A stretch of 64,000 bases of DNA, from positions 22,019,001 through 22,083,000 of the forward strand of contig NC_046683.1 in assembly GCF_009870125.1 (NCBI RefSeq), read 5' to 3'. This stretch comes from Drosophila pseudoobscura. Its lineage: Eukaryota; Arthropoda; Insecta; Diptera; Drosophilidae. A program made the position numbers and the translations under genes. Shown here one piece after another: positions 36,700 to 47,521 of the stretch (position 1 is its first letter; each line of letters starts with the position of its first letter). Below the pieces are notes generated by a model. It was not told the origin of the DNA. It was given only the letters and a program-made list of their open reading frames with translations, and did not search any database.

Positions 36700-37180
36700 T
36701 AGTGTTGGGTAAACATTTCTCATTTTGGTGAACATGTTCACTTGTTCTTTTTTAGTAAGTGAGTCAACTCACTCATATTGCTCACTTGCTCTCTTAGATT
36801 ACTCACTTGTTCACTTGCTCAGTTACTCAGTTGCTCACTTTCTCAGTTTCTGACTTGCTCTCTCAGTTGTTCACTATTCATGCACAGATGGTTCCAAATT
36901 TCACTATACTTTCGAATTAGCGACATAGTGAATATTTCAAAAGAGTAAACAGCTTTGCCGGTAATACAAAAAGTGTGAAGTAAACGCAAATATGAGCAAA
37001 GCTGCCAGATCGCAAAAAGCCCTTTGAGGAGCAAAATTGCGCAAAAAGTGAGTAAAAATGAACAAGTGAACAACAAAGAACAAGTGAACAAAAAAGAACA
37101 ACTTGGAAGGAACATGTTCAGTTGCTCACTTAAGTGAACAACTCTTTTCTGTTCACTCACTCATGAGCAACACAACACTA
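36700..37180. mobile_element. 481-bp hAT-type MITE inside DINE-1 copy I
   Basis: Ends TAGTGTTGGGT...ACACAACACTA are inverted repeats (9 of 11). The flanks are ACACCTAT (36692-36699) and CCACCTAT (37181-37188), an 8-bp duplication with one mismatch. An 8-bp duplication plus a TAGTGTTG terminus is the hAT pattern. The interior is made of degenerate repeats of (T)TGCTCACTTG and its complement AAGTGAACA, so it could fold extensively; it codes for nothing. Confidence 0.8.
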
Positions 37181-37212
37181 CCACCTATACTCATTTTGAG
37201 TATCGGGTATAA

Positions 37213-37770
37213 ACCCTCTACGAGTAGTACTGGCGGTGACGATTGGCCATGCCCGAACTACTGATTTGGCTGGTTCCTACATGGGTACTTCCCGAACTAA
37301 CCCTATGGTAAACGAACGCCGAAACACTCAAAGAAGAGACAAAAAATGTTGCTCTGTATGCTGTGCAACCCACCGCGCACCAGCCACCGGACCGGAGATC
37401 GGTTGGGATGATATGCAACGTCTCACCAGTAGACGAAGAAACAAAAAAAATCTTGAGAGCAAAATGAAGAGAGCAGGCAGCTAAAAATGATGCTGTCCTT
37501 CTCCTTCTCCTTCTCCTTTCCCTTTCCCTTTTCTGTTTTTGGTCATTGCATTGCTGGAATGTTCTTTTGCGTTTGGCGTTTGTGCAAATCAGTGCGGCTG
37601 ACGAAGAGATTATAATTATTCAAATTTAGACAGTAAGCCAAAGCAATTAATTAAAAATGTATAGACTAAAAGACAAATACATATGCAGCCAAGCCTAATC
37701 GTGCTAGCGGAGAAACAGTGTCGTGCAGTGAAATAGAAAAAGTTGAGGGCCGCTAAATAGGAGAGGAAAT
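37213..37770 (+). repeat. Exon-like dispersed repeat R, copy 3, most diverged
   Basis: Begins directly at the end of DINE-1 copy I. Blocks shared with copies 1 and 2: AGTACTGGCGGTGACGATTGG, CATGCCCGAACTACT, GGCTGGTTCCTACATGGGT, then after a divergent stretch TGCTAGCGGAGAAACAGTG and TCGTGCAGTGAAATAGAAA (37700-37740). A CCTTCTCCTTCTCC run is at 37497-37522. Confidence 0.45.
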
Positions 37771-38026
37771 CGAAGTTAGGAAAATGACATTGAAATGATA
37801 AATGTAGCATTCACTTTCACCGCAAGTGGTTAGTCTTTAAATATATATTACAAAATTCAAGTACACCGAAATGATCAAAATTGTACATTTCAGAGAAAAA
37901 ACCAAATTGCAATTGTCCTGGTTTGGTGACTGCTGCTGTGGAGCGCCTTGAGGGAACGATGACTGCCCTTCTACCTGAAATGAGCACTTTGTGGAGTATG
38001 ATTTCTATTAACTTGAAATATGAACT

Positions 38027-38645
38027 ATGAACCAAATTGTACATTGGTTTTCAGCTCAACAAAATAGATATGTACATGTATGTACATATATTCAACAAAT
38101 GCCTGTGCTGGTTGAAGCAGTCGCAGAGCAGGCTGGCACGTTCAAAAGTCTAGGAAGGCAGCAAGGACAGGGGCAAACAGTCGCCAAATATTTCCCTGTT
38201 TTAACAGACCAGGGACCTCAAGAGCTGGACATGCAAATAAACAGCACAAATAGAGGTATACATATACGTAAATATGTTTGCAATTTTAATTCCATTGCCC
38301 ATTTGAAAGTGTTCTTTTTACAGATTGATGCAATAAAGAAAATGTTATTACCGAGCGGCGTTTCAAAAAATTTGAAATATGTTTTGGCCAATTAAGATGT
38401 GTTGGCATATAACGAGGATGGGCCGCAAGGCAAGTTTGCGCTAAAAAATTTAAAGAAGTTTTATGGAGTTTTGATTGGTAGGCTTTTTTGTTTTTTTGTT
38501 TTTTTTTGTATGCCTATTATATCTGTATTATATATTTATAGATGCTGGATCAGCTGAAGTCCAGCTTTGGAAGGCCCTTCAGCTGCAAAAAAACGTTATT
38601 TTGAAAACAGTACCACTGCGAACAGCAGAACATATATTTAAGTAA
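38027..38645 (+). pseudogene. DUF4806-like gene fragment, disrupted
   Basis: The plus strand reads 'AKYFPVLTDQGPQELDMQIN' (about 38187-38247), then 'AIKKMLLPSGVSKNLKYVLA' (38330-38390), a TAA stop at 38393-38395, 'DVLAYNEDGPQGKFALKNLK' and 'FYGVLI' to 38477, and, after a clean 64-bp intron (38478-38541, GTAGGC..TTTATAG), 'DAGSAEVQLWKAL' to a stop at 38643-38645. This order of blocks resembles the DUF4806 domain found in insect proteins of unknown role. The intron between the first two blocks would shift frame if spliced at the obvious sites (38256-38323). With the internal stop, this points to a pseudogene, though one stop could also be a polymorphism or sequencing error. Confidence 0.55.
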
Positions 38646-38689
38646 ATTTAAAAATTAAAATGAAATGAAATGCAGATTGATAACCAACT

Positions 38690-39125
38690 AGAGGTACCCA
38701 TTTCACTAGCTACTAGACGACCCATATCACCATATCATTGCGGGCAAAAATGGAAATGATGAAAAGCATTGTTAGGGGTTAGTAAAGAAAGTACCCCTGG
38801 TCGGTTAGTGAGTGGTGATATCACCACCTCCGAACTAGTTCCCAGTGCTGCTGGGAAAAGAGAGCGCGTTGAGTCAATTTGCCGCCTTGTATAATGCCGT
38901 CATGAGCGGGCTCAATCCCGCACACACACATGGACACACACTAACACATATGAAGCTCAGGGAGCTTATACGGGAGAAAAATGAAATGAGAGACTCCACG
39001 CAGGTCGGTGAAGCAGAAGGAGGAGCATAGCACGTCCAGGAAGCACGACCAGGTGGACTTCTACCTCACACAAGCGCTGAGCGGAAATCAGGGAGAAGAC
39101 GCACAACATGTCCTCTTCGAGTGCT
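38690..39125 (+). mobile_element. Scrap of a non-LTR retrotransposon (reverse transcriptase C-terminal region)
   Basis: The plus strand near 39040-39120 reads 'DQVDFYLTQALSGNQGEDAQ' followed by 'HVLFECYS'. The LTQALSG block and the (D/E)xxxHxLFEC block are landmarks at the end of reverse transcriptase ORFs in R1/LOA-type LINEs. Upstream reading is frame-broken, and no endonuclease or poly(A) tail was found. Confidence 0.6.
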
Positions 39126-42094
39126 ACAGTGTCACGCCACAAATTCGATCACTGTAGTGATTGATAGTGAGATATAGTGACGCTATAGCCTCAGACGGTG
39201 GGCAAGGATCAGCGCCGAGCCTTTTTGAAGAGCGTTTTGGCACTTTTCGCGGCTCACAACTCTCCCGCTCGTTTTTACTTCTCATCAGACGCTCTGCGCT
39301 TGCCCACAATTGCACAAATTGTTTAAAAATGTACATACATATATGTACATACATATGTACATATGGAGTTAATCAATTTTCGGAACTTATTTGGATGCCT
39401 TAGGGTCAATGTGTCACGGCCATGGCATCCAGCACATTTTGAACCATTTTTTCTCAAAATTTAGCGCACTGAAACACTCAAACACCCAATTTGGTAATTC
39501 GCTTCGATCGGTTTTGCCTAGGAAGGAATTAAACTAAGTTATTTCAAAAACTTGACTATGTTTTAGTAACAAAAAACTAATACGCTGCAGCTTAATTCTG
39601 ACGCTCAGGATGTGGCAGTGTTGATTAAAAAATGATAGCACTCTTTTTTATTTCTGGGCTATGGCAACACCCACACAAAATTTGAAAAAAGAGAGAGAGA
39701 GAGAGAGCCAGGGAGAACATCTGCTTTGGAAAGATGAAAAAAATGTCCACGCTCCAAAAAGGCAAAAAGGCAAAAAGGAGGCAAGCGAAATGAGCCATGC
39801 TAAGCAAAAATATTTGTGTGTTTCCTTCACGCAATTTGTTTTACCGTTTTCTGCTCATCGTCATCCTCCGAAAGAGGGTGGTGGGGGATCCCACCATCCC
39901 GTCCCCCTTGTACGGCCGAAGATGTTGACCCTGTATAGATTACAGTGCGGGTAGTTGACCCGCTTTTGTGGCGACCGACCTGCCTGCCTGCCTGCCTCCT
40001 GCGAATGAGCCGTAAAGGCCCCCCTTAGATGGGGGCAATGATCTGGATTGCTCCAAGGGAAAATTCAAGAGGAGCCAGAAGCAGAGCCAGCCATTGATGT
40101 GGGGCAATCGTAGGGAGGGCAGATGCGTGTGAGGGATTGACCTGATTTTTTTCATCGGGCTGGAAAATGGAATACCTTAGGGGAACATTAATTGCGGCAC
40201 TTTTTGGATGTATTTACAATGTCGTACAATATATGTATGTATATGTGTCCGAGAAAATGTCCATCATGCTAAAGCATATTAAAAGTCAATAAGAACAGCT
40301 TGCCATATACTTTTGCCCCGATATTATCATCCAAATTTATTGAAAACTTCACGAATTGGCATATAATTTCATTAACTGTGATGTAACCTTTTTGACTTCA
40401 ACTTTTTTAACTTTTACACAAAAGGCGAAAGTTAACTTTTTCGGTAATTTTATAGTCATGTTTTCCTTCACTGTTATCACTTATAATATAACTATAAACT
40501 ACCGAAAAATACCAACAAATTTAACTTTAGGTGATTTGAATAGTTTTAACATAGAAGTCAGTGAAATGATGTGTCTATTGACAGAATTTGTTTTGTTCCA
40601 CCAGATTTATTAAACAATATTGGGACAAAAGTATTCGAATTTGAGTTTTCTGGTCTCGCTGAATCCTTCCATGGACATTTCCATACATGAATGCGAAACA
40701 ACGATTTTAATAGCTTTCTTTAATAGCTCTGAAAGTAGAGGGATTAAGAATCTGCATATTGTATTGGTTTTGGCATAAAGCTTTTTTACCCTTGCAGGAG
40801 ATATAATAAAACTGAGGAGAAGTTTGTAGCGCAAATATCAGAGCCCATAGCCTAGTACATCTCTGTACCGTAATATCATTCAATATCTGTTGTAGTCAAT
40901 AAAAATTGATATTTTGTTAAAGCAAATTCGTTTTTGTATTTGAAAGTTTTGCAAATTTATTGATCTTAAAATATTTGTGCATGCACCTTGATTTAATATT
41001 ATCGCGAATATAAGATTGCGCAGTTGGTCATAAAAGCACTTAACTTACCTATTGTTGAATACATGTGTATACTCAATTCTGGATATATTCTGTATTCGGA
41101 ATTGTGCTAGTTCTTCTCGGACATCCAAGCCAAGGCAAGGTCTCTCAATGTGATCGCGGGACAAGCGCCAAGGTGGGTGGGCGCCAAATTTCCAAGGAGG
41201 GTTATTAGCTTCAAAAATGAATTATTTTTAAGATTTTGAAATTGCTTGGGTTTAGCTCGGTGGCATGTGGCATGTGTCATGGATATTTTGTTACTTGGCG
41301 AAAGTACGTTTGGGTAAGATAGCAAGTCATTCTTTATCTTAACCAATAACCAAAATATGTCTGCAATCTGCGTAGCGAAAGATCAATTCCGAATTGATTC
41401 TTCAAGGGAAAATTTGAGTACTTGAAGAATCACGGAAATTTATGGGGCTTTTTATGCGACATCTTGCCCAACGCACAATTGTAAGGACTTCTAGATTCAA
41501 TCGAAAAATACACTTTTGTTGTCAAAATGTAGGCAGTTGACATATGCCATATGCCGAATTGAAATATTTACGGCGTATCAACAGGTCTTTTTATCAAAAG
41601 CTCTTCAATATATCGCCAAGAGAACTGTAACATGTATCGTGCTGCTTCACAAAGTAGGTTCAACAATTTCGAAAAGTAAACCGCTTTATTTTTCCAACTA
41701 ACCTACCGATGCTGATGACATAATTTGTGCATTGTAGATTGATTGATCGTTAAAGAAGCAGAAGGTTTACGGACTTTCTTTTTAGAAACAAAAATAGTAC
41801 ATATATGTATTGGCCAGACAGGGAACTACCTACCTACCCCTTTCCTATCAGAGAGGGGACATGTAGCGATGCCGATGGCCAGGTGCAGGATTTTTTTTCA
41901 AGAAATTTTCGAGCTAAGCGTGAACAGGCGATGGTAAAAAACTATCACCTGTAGAACTTGACGAGCAAAATGGCCTTTAAAGGGGGATTGTTCTCTCTCT
42001 TTCTCTCTGCTAGTTCAATGCTAAGCTGATTATATAAATATTAATTAGACAATTGACTTAGACAATTTGACTTTATTCCCGATCTATCCTACTC
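39126..42094. other. Intergenic; no gene seen
   Basis: ACATATATGTACAT array 39330-39365, GA-rich run 39688-39706, tandem CCTGCCTGCCTGCC at 39981-39995. Short frames (40356-40613, 41107-41346) were inspected and carry no recognisable domain. Confidence 0.35.
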
Positions 42095-42141
42095 AAAGAG
42101 AAGGAAAGTACACACATACTTTTTGAGTACCGGGTGTAAAG
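42095..42141 (-). mobile_element. DINE-1 terminal fragment
   Basis: ACACACATACTTTTTGAGTACCGGGTGTAAA resembles the DINE-1 end ACACACATCC...TTTTGAGTATCGGGTATAAA with the middle deleted. Confidence 0.4.
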
Positions 42142-42612
42142 ACCAGTGGAAATGGGAACGCTGTTATTTAAATGCCATGTGAGACTAAATTCCCGATGAA
42201 GTTAGCCGTGCCGCTTGCAGAGGATTGCAAATACTCTCCACGAAAGTTAAACCCAGTTGAAAGTTTGAAATTTGGGAAAACTTGCCTCTAAACTATACGA
42301 AATCGGCTATTGATCAATTCTATGGACTCTCGTATGCGATAAAAGGTAAATGTGCCACAATATAATGATGCAGTAAGGATTCTAAACAAATTTTGCATCA
42401 AAAAGTACATTTTGAAAAGTGGTGAGTACTTTATGGGCTACAGGCCATTACATAAATGTACGCGAAATTAAAATATGAAATGGATTTCCTGAATATACAT
42501 ATGTACATACATACAAACAAACAAACATATATATATTATATACATAAATGGTACAATGAAACAATGGTACGGTTACAATTAACTTTGTTATAACGGGACT
42601 TTCTGCTTATTT

Positions 42613-43086
42613 CTAGACAATTTCGGATTCATTTAATTGGCTCGCGTCGGCATCTTCGAAGCAGCCCATATCGGCCCTGTACAAGATTCGATTGATTTGG
42701 AACTGAACCGTGTGCTTGGTGCGCGTGGAATAGTTTCCAAACTTGTTACCCAGATATTGAAGAAAGAAGGCGTCGTCTGCAGACAGTGTCGGGGACGGTA
42801 GGAGAGCTACAGAGGAAGTCCTCGGAGCAGAAGCTGATGCAGAGGGTGTACTGGTCATCGTCATGGCTGCTGTAATGGGCGGCTCTGACTGGTTCAGTGA
42901 TTGTGAGTAACGCATCTTATCGTGATCGATCAGTTGGTCGCCTGAGAAGTCCACTTCCACTACATCCGGCACCTCCGACTTTCCAATGAAGATGCTCTCG
43001 AACTGGTCATTGGAGAGCCGGCTACTAGAGGCCTTATCATCCTCGTCGCCCGTTTCCATGGTGGTGGTCATTATTGTGGCAGGGTC
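42613..43086 (-). CDS. Shared last exon of a BED-finger/BESS-domain DNA-binding protein
   Basis: Minus strand, 157 codons plus stop. It starts just after a good acceptor (TTTCAAATTCATTGCAG at 43103-43087) in phase 0. The first half is acidic and Ser/Thr-rich (METGDEDDKASSSRL...). Residues about 103-136 of the exon ('SADDAFFLQYLGNKFGNYST' then 'VQFQINRIL') fit the BESS motif, a roughly 40-residue protein-interaction module of Drosophila chromatin proteins. Three upstream exons on the same strand (44458-44766, 46624-46854, 47522-47812) each encode a BED zinc finger. At least the first two end in phase-0 donors that match this acceptor. BED finger plus BESS, with alternative N-terminal fingers, is the plan of BEAF-32. 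I cannot tell from memory whether this is that gene or a relative, so no symbol is given. The open frame extends upstream to 43356, but that part is intron. Confidence 0.8.
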   Translation of the reverse strand, partial: DPATIMTTTMETGDEDDKASSSRLSNDQFESIFIGKSEVPDVVEVDFSGDQLIDHDKMRYSQSLNQSEPPITAAMTMTSTPSASASAPRTSSVALLPSPTLSADDAFFLQYLGNKFGNYSTRTKHTVQFQINRILYRADMGCFEDADASQLNESEIV

Positions 43087-44457
43087 CTGCAATGAATTTG
43101 AAACGAAGAGATCAATAAACTGATGATATCCTGAGGGAATTATAAAGTAGAGTTTTCCAAAATACGATACACATGGATAAAACGACATATATGTTGCCAC
43201 CGTTGCACCACGTCGGAAGAACTTCGTCAGCCTCAGGATCTGCTCCATCAGTTTGTGTCCTGTAACGACTCGTAGTCGCTCACCTCTACTCTGCTCGCGA
43301 TACATGCATACATACATATGTACATTTATCGGCCCACTGTATATTTTTGAACTCAAAAAAATACCTTATCCGGTGCAACATGTCCGCTGCGATTTCTCTT
43401 AAAATTAAATTTAACGGCAGAAAATCAGTCTGGCAAATTGATTTCTTCCCTTTGGCTATAAAAATGATCTGATCTGATCCAGATTGAGCCACCGGATAGA
43501 TATGGTCATTCTCTATGTTTGTGCGTTTTTAATTTTCTCGAATGTGCAGTATTGTGGATGCAACAGATTTTCGTCCTTTGTGGGGGCGAAAGGGGGTGGG
43601 GGGAAATTTTTAAATATACGTTATTTAGTGAGATCTAAACGGAATGCTGATACCAAATTTGGTTGCTCTAGCCATAATAGTTTTTGAGAATTGTGGATGC
43701 CCCAGATTTTCGTCTTTTGCCGGGGCGGAAGGGGGTGTGGCGAAATTTTGACACGAAACGGTCAAGGTCAAATATCACAGGAGTGTGGATACCAAATTTG
43801 GTTGCTCTAGCTCTTATGGGTTCTCGGATCCTTGAACTCATATTTTGGAATTGGCAAAACCGACCATGAAACCTGTGTGTTAGAGAGAGACAGAGCAAGA
43901 AAGAATGAAATTGTTTTCTTGATTCTGGCTATAATAATTATACGATCTGGTACGAATTTACACTCTAGAACATATAGTCATCCTGTACGATTCTGCGTTT
44001 TCAGTTTTCTTGTATGTATCTTTGAAATTGTGGATGCTACAGAATTTTGCTCTTTGTGGGGCCGAAGGGGGTGGGACGAAATTTCTAAATAAACCTGTAA
44101 CAGTGCAATACCAGAAGTCTGGATGTAAAATGTTATTGCTCTAGATCTTTTAGTCTCTGAGACTCTAAACTAGGCGCTCATAGGCATGGACGGACAGACA
44201 TGGCTCAATCGACTCGGCTATTGATGCTGATATACATACATATGTATGTATGTATGTACATATATACTTTATGGGGCCGGAAACACAAATTTTATATGTG
44301 CTCTTTTTGAGTATCGGGTATAATAAAATATTAAAAAATTGTAAATTGTAAAGCCCCATATCTATGAGAACAGTCGGTTGGGTTCACAGCCAAAAAGTTC
44401 AATTTTGTTGCATAGTGTCAGTGTAAGAAGTCATCCAGGTTCTGTTCGGTGTCTTAC
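43087..44457 (-). other. Intron of the BED/BESS gene, filled by DINE-1 copy J
   Basis: 1371 bp from donor GTAAGAC (44457) to acceptor TTGCAG (43087). About two thirds of it is DINE-1 (43415-44323). Confidence 0.7.
43415..44323 (-). mobile_element. DINE-1 copy J, long form, intronic
   Basis: Ends TTGAGTATCGGGTATAATAAA; starts within the GCAGAAAATCAGTCTG block, so its outer 100 bp are missing. It contains repeated central units (ATACCAAATTTGGTTGCTCTAG at about 43653 and 43789), as in copy C, and an ACATATGTATGTATGT run at 44233-44262. Confidence 0.88.
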
Positions 44458-44766
44458 CATTCTGATCATTAGTTTTTTTGCTTCGGACGAGAACTGAAAC
44501 ATGGACGACAACGGCATGGCAGAGGCCTCATCAGCCTCAGCATTGTCATCGGAATTGGCCGGCGACTGGTTCTGGCGATTGTGGCGCAATCGCCTCATCT
44601 CCATGAGGGCCGCGTATGTGTGGTGGTGCCTCCGTTTAAGATGGCGCATAAGGTTTTCCGAATGCTTGCCGGCCATGTCAAAAAGGCACTGCAAGCAGGT
44701 ACTCTTCCGCGTGTCCTCGTTGTATACGAAGTATTTATTAACGGGGTTCGAGTACTTTTTTGGCAT
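44458..44766 (-). CDS. Alternative first coding exon 3 of the BED/BESS gene (BED finger)
   Basis: Minus strand, 103 codons from ATG 44766-44764 to the donor ATG|GTAAGAC at 44457, phase 0. Zinc ligands are C24, C27, H42 and H47 (CLQC ... RHLKRRH), the CX2C...HX4H pattern of BED fingers. The finger is followed by a basic then acidic, Gln/Asn-rich linker (RRLRHNRQNQSPANS, DDNAEADEASA). Spliced to 43086 it gives a protein of 260 residues, a normal size for BEAF-like proteins. No acceptor is evident upstream of the ATG, so this exon probably has its own promoter. It is the most diverged of the three fingers (KHSENLMRHL in place of NIKRHY/NVRRHY). Confidence 0.8.
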
Positions 44767-45514
44767 TTTATCGGGGGAAAAACGGGCGACGTGTTGCGTT
44801 CTATCCGACGTTGCGTTCGAATAATGAATAAAGCAGTCTCAGCCGAGCAAAACCAAAAACCACACACACACACACACGAGCACAGATACGAGAAGAGAGC
44901 AGAAAACAGCGTAAACCAGAAACATGACAGAACCGAACCGAACCGAAACTAATTTGCCTTTCGCTCGTGCTCTGAGAGCGGTTCAGAGAGCGACGAAACA
45001 CATGGACATGGGACGACGCACGACATATGTACAAATAAAGTAAACTGGTTTGAAACGGTTTCGGTCTGTCGGGACTGTGTGCGAAACACTAATCAGATCT
45101 TGTTGTTGTCTTAGAGGCTTATACTTGGTTTGCGTCGGTTTTTACTCTCGTTTTATGACACTTCCCGACTCTCGTTGCCCCTGCCTTGGTTCAATCTACC
45201 TCACCATACGCAGAGCTCAAGAGAATATTCTATTCGCATGTTTGAGAATCGAAATTTAGTATGTACATACATACATACATATGTATGTAAAGTAGTTCAA
45301 GAAGATGTGAGCTCCGCCCTGACTGGACTATGTACATATGTACATACATATATAGTTATTATGTACCGATTCCATATTTAGTATACATATGTATGTACAT
45401 ATGTACATATATATTGAAATCACTTTTTATAATATTTCAAGAATACTCAACTTCATTCCTGCAGAACTTCAACTTCATTCCTAAAGAGCATACAAATGTA
45501 CAAATGCATGTACA
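44767..45514. other. Upstream region of BED exon 3; no further gene seen
   Basis: (AC)n at 44862-44878, GAACCGAACCGAACC run at 44932-44948, ACAT arrays at 45260-45288, 45330-45350 and 45382-45410. The promoter of exon 3 is probably in 44767-45060, but no TATA box was found. Confidence 0.35.
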
Positions 45515-46427
45515 CCCAGTGGACCAAAGAGCGATAGTAAAAAGGAACTACCATAAAATGTCCGGAAACGGACTTAGAAATGATAAAAATCCGGGAGCGA
45601 TAAGTGAAGTCTCGCAAAATGCTCGCAGACGGAATTAGAAAAGAGCATTTACCGGACGAAAACCGTGCGACGACCAAAGTCCCGCAAAACCATCACAAAC
45701 GGATTTAAAAACGGGCACAATACGCAAGAAACGCCGGATCACGTAATAGAACATGAACGAACTGTCAAACTGCGGCCCGGCACAACGCCGCCGTTTTTTC
45801 GTTTTTGTTATTTTGTGATTAAAAACCGCAGCAGAAGGACGTAAACGGGGAGGTAAATCGTAAAAATATTAAAAAAAAAAAAGGAAAAATCGGTAAGTAA
45901 ATTATTATTTATTTAATAGTATAGTATAGTGCACAAAATTTGAGTTTGGGAGCAGTATAAGACCCCAAAAAGACAACAATCTACACATTCTATGTATATA
46001 TTTTTTCCTAGCCATCTTCTTGTGCATCAGGCAACCTGCGTCAACGAATATAACAATTTTCGCTGGAACTGACTTTGGACAGAGTGTCGAAGGGGCAAAA
46101 ACAAAATAAATTTAATTCAATAATATAATTTTGTAATCTATTTATCTACCACCAAAATTAAAAATTGAAATTAAATTAAAAATTATAAAAAACAAAAAAA
46201 AATTGTGCGTCCCATTTCATTTTACTTTCGGCTCACAAAAGATATCATAAAAGGCTCGCAAAAGATCCGTTTTTGAGCTATCGAAAATGAAACTTTCACT
46301 GCCACAAACTGAGCGACTAGTGATACATTTTCTTATCGTTTTCAGATCTTAATTCGATAGTTTTACACGGCTGAATTTCGCTTAACTCTCGTTTGCGATA
46401 TCGTTTGCGAAGTTTTGTTCCACTGGG
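45515..46427. mobile_element. 913-bp non-coding element with CCCAGTGG termini
   Basis: Ends CCCAGTGGACCAAAG...TTTGTTCCACTGGG are short inverted repeats (about 14 of 16 bp). They are bracketed by TACA on both sides; depending on the exact end, the duplication is TACA (4 bp) or up to GTACAC (6 bp). The interior holds subterminal repeats such as TCCGGAAACGGACTTAG / TCCGGGAGCGATAAG / CGCAGACGGAATTAG and has no open frame. The superfamily is not certain. It sits in the intron between BED exons 2 and 3. Confidence 0.65.
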
Positions 46428-46623
46428 TACACATGCATACGCTATGCATGATATGATATCTTATAACTGAAATATAGCTAACGAAGTAACGCTACATAGT
46501 ACATACATATGTACATATTTACTTCTTTTCGATCTTTGGTTTCGTTTAGCATGACACAGCTGCGCTTGGTTTACGTTAATAAACCATGAATATTGTGCGA
46601 GAGTATTAAAAGAAGTTACTTAC

Positions 46624-46854
46624 TATAGTTAGATCCGCTTTGTTTCGACTGCGATTCAAGTGCTTCCTATTCTCGGCTGGAGGATTGTACGACGGCCGAT
46701 CCGGTATGTGCTGGGGGTGATAATTCTTGTAGTGACGACGCACATTGCCCGAGAGGAAGATGAGTGTCTTGTCGCAGATCCGGCAACGGCAACGCCTTCC
46801 ATCCGGCTGCAAATTAACCAAAGTTCGTGTGTCCATAATCGGCGTTCGTCCCAT
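46624..46854 (-). CDS. Alternative first coding exon 2 of the BED/BESS gene (BED finger)
   Basis: Minus strand, 77 codons from ATG 46854-46852 (context AAAGATGG) to donor ATA|GTAAGTAAC at 46623, phase 0. Zinc ligands C24, C27, H41, H46 (CRIC ... RRHYKNYH). The N-terminus is closely related to BED exon 1 (MGR, LV, PD, CRC.xCD.TL, N(I/V)(K/R)RHY, HP), so the two arose by duplication. A likely acceptor (TTGTTTTTGTTTCAG) lies 20 bp upstream of the ATG, so a non-coding leader exon further upstream is expected. Spliced to 43086 the product has 234 residues. Confidence 0.8.
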
Positions 46855-47403
46855 CTTTGATACCTCTGTAACTGAAACAAAAACAATTATTAATGATGTT
46901 TTTGTACCTCTTTAAATATATCAAAACTTTTTAATATTAATAGCTTTAATATTTAGCTTTGTTACAAGCGTGTCGGTTCGTAAGATTATTTTTATTATCC
47001 TTTATTATTTATTTAAAAAAACACCTGTCCGCCTCTGTTCATATATCCAATATTGTAATTGGCTTATATAGAAAATTAAAAAAAATTTTTGTGGTAGGGG
47101 TGGCAAGCTTCTTGCAATTTTTTATAATGCTTTCTTTATTTCAAAGAGTATGTGCAGCAATGGAAAAACTGTACTTTCCGACAAGAAAGTTTTATTTAAT
47201 TGTTAAATGTTCCTAAGACGCCTATAGTGTACATATTTGTATGTACATATATGAATGCGTAAACAATTATACAATGTGTGGTGGTTAAGTAAAATTAAAA
47301 TTTAATTACAAAAATGTATCAGAAAAATCATGCAACTTTAAATGGTTCTTATCAATTATTGGTTCTTTCTAGGGTTAACTGTGGATCAGCAACGTCAACA
47401 CAA
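46855..47403. other. Intron/spacer between BED exons 1 and 2; AT-rich
   Basis: No repeats or coding sequence recognised apart from a short ATGTACATAT run near 47235. Confidence 0.35.
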
Positions 47404-47521
47404 ATTAACTCCACACAAAGCGAGGGCAATAAGTACAGTTTCGATTGCACTGCGAGAGAGTGAGTGTGAGAGGGAGCATTTCGCTCAAAGTGCGACTCGT
47501 TTGGTGCATTGGAAAAATTAC

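Noticed and set aside
43087-43356. Upstream extension of the BESS exon to an in-frame ATG
   Set aside because: The extension crosses a clear splice acceptor at 43087 and an ACATACATATGT repeat; it is intron.
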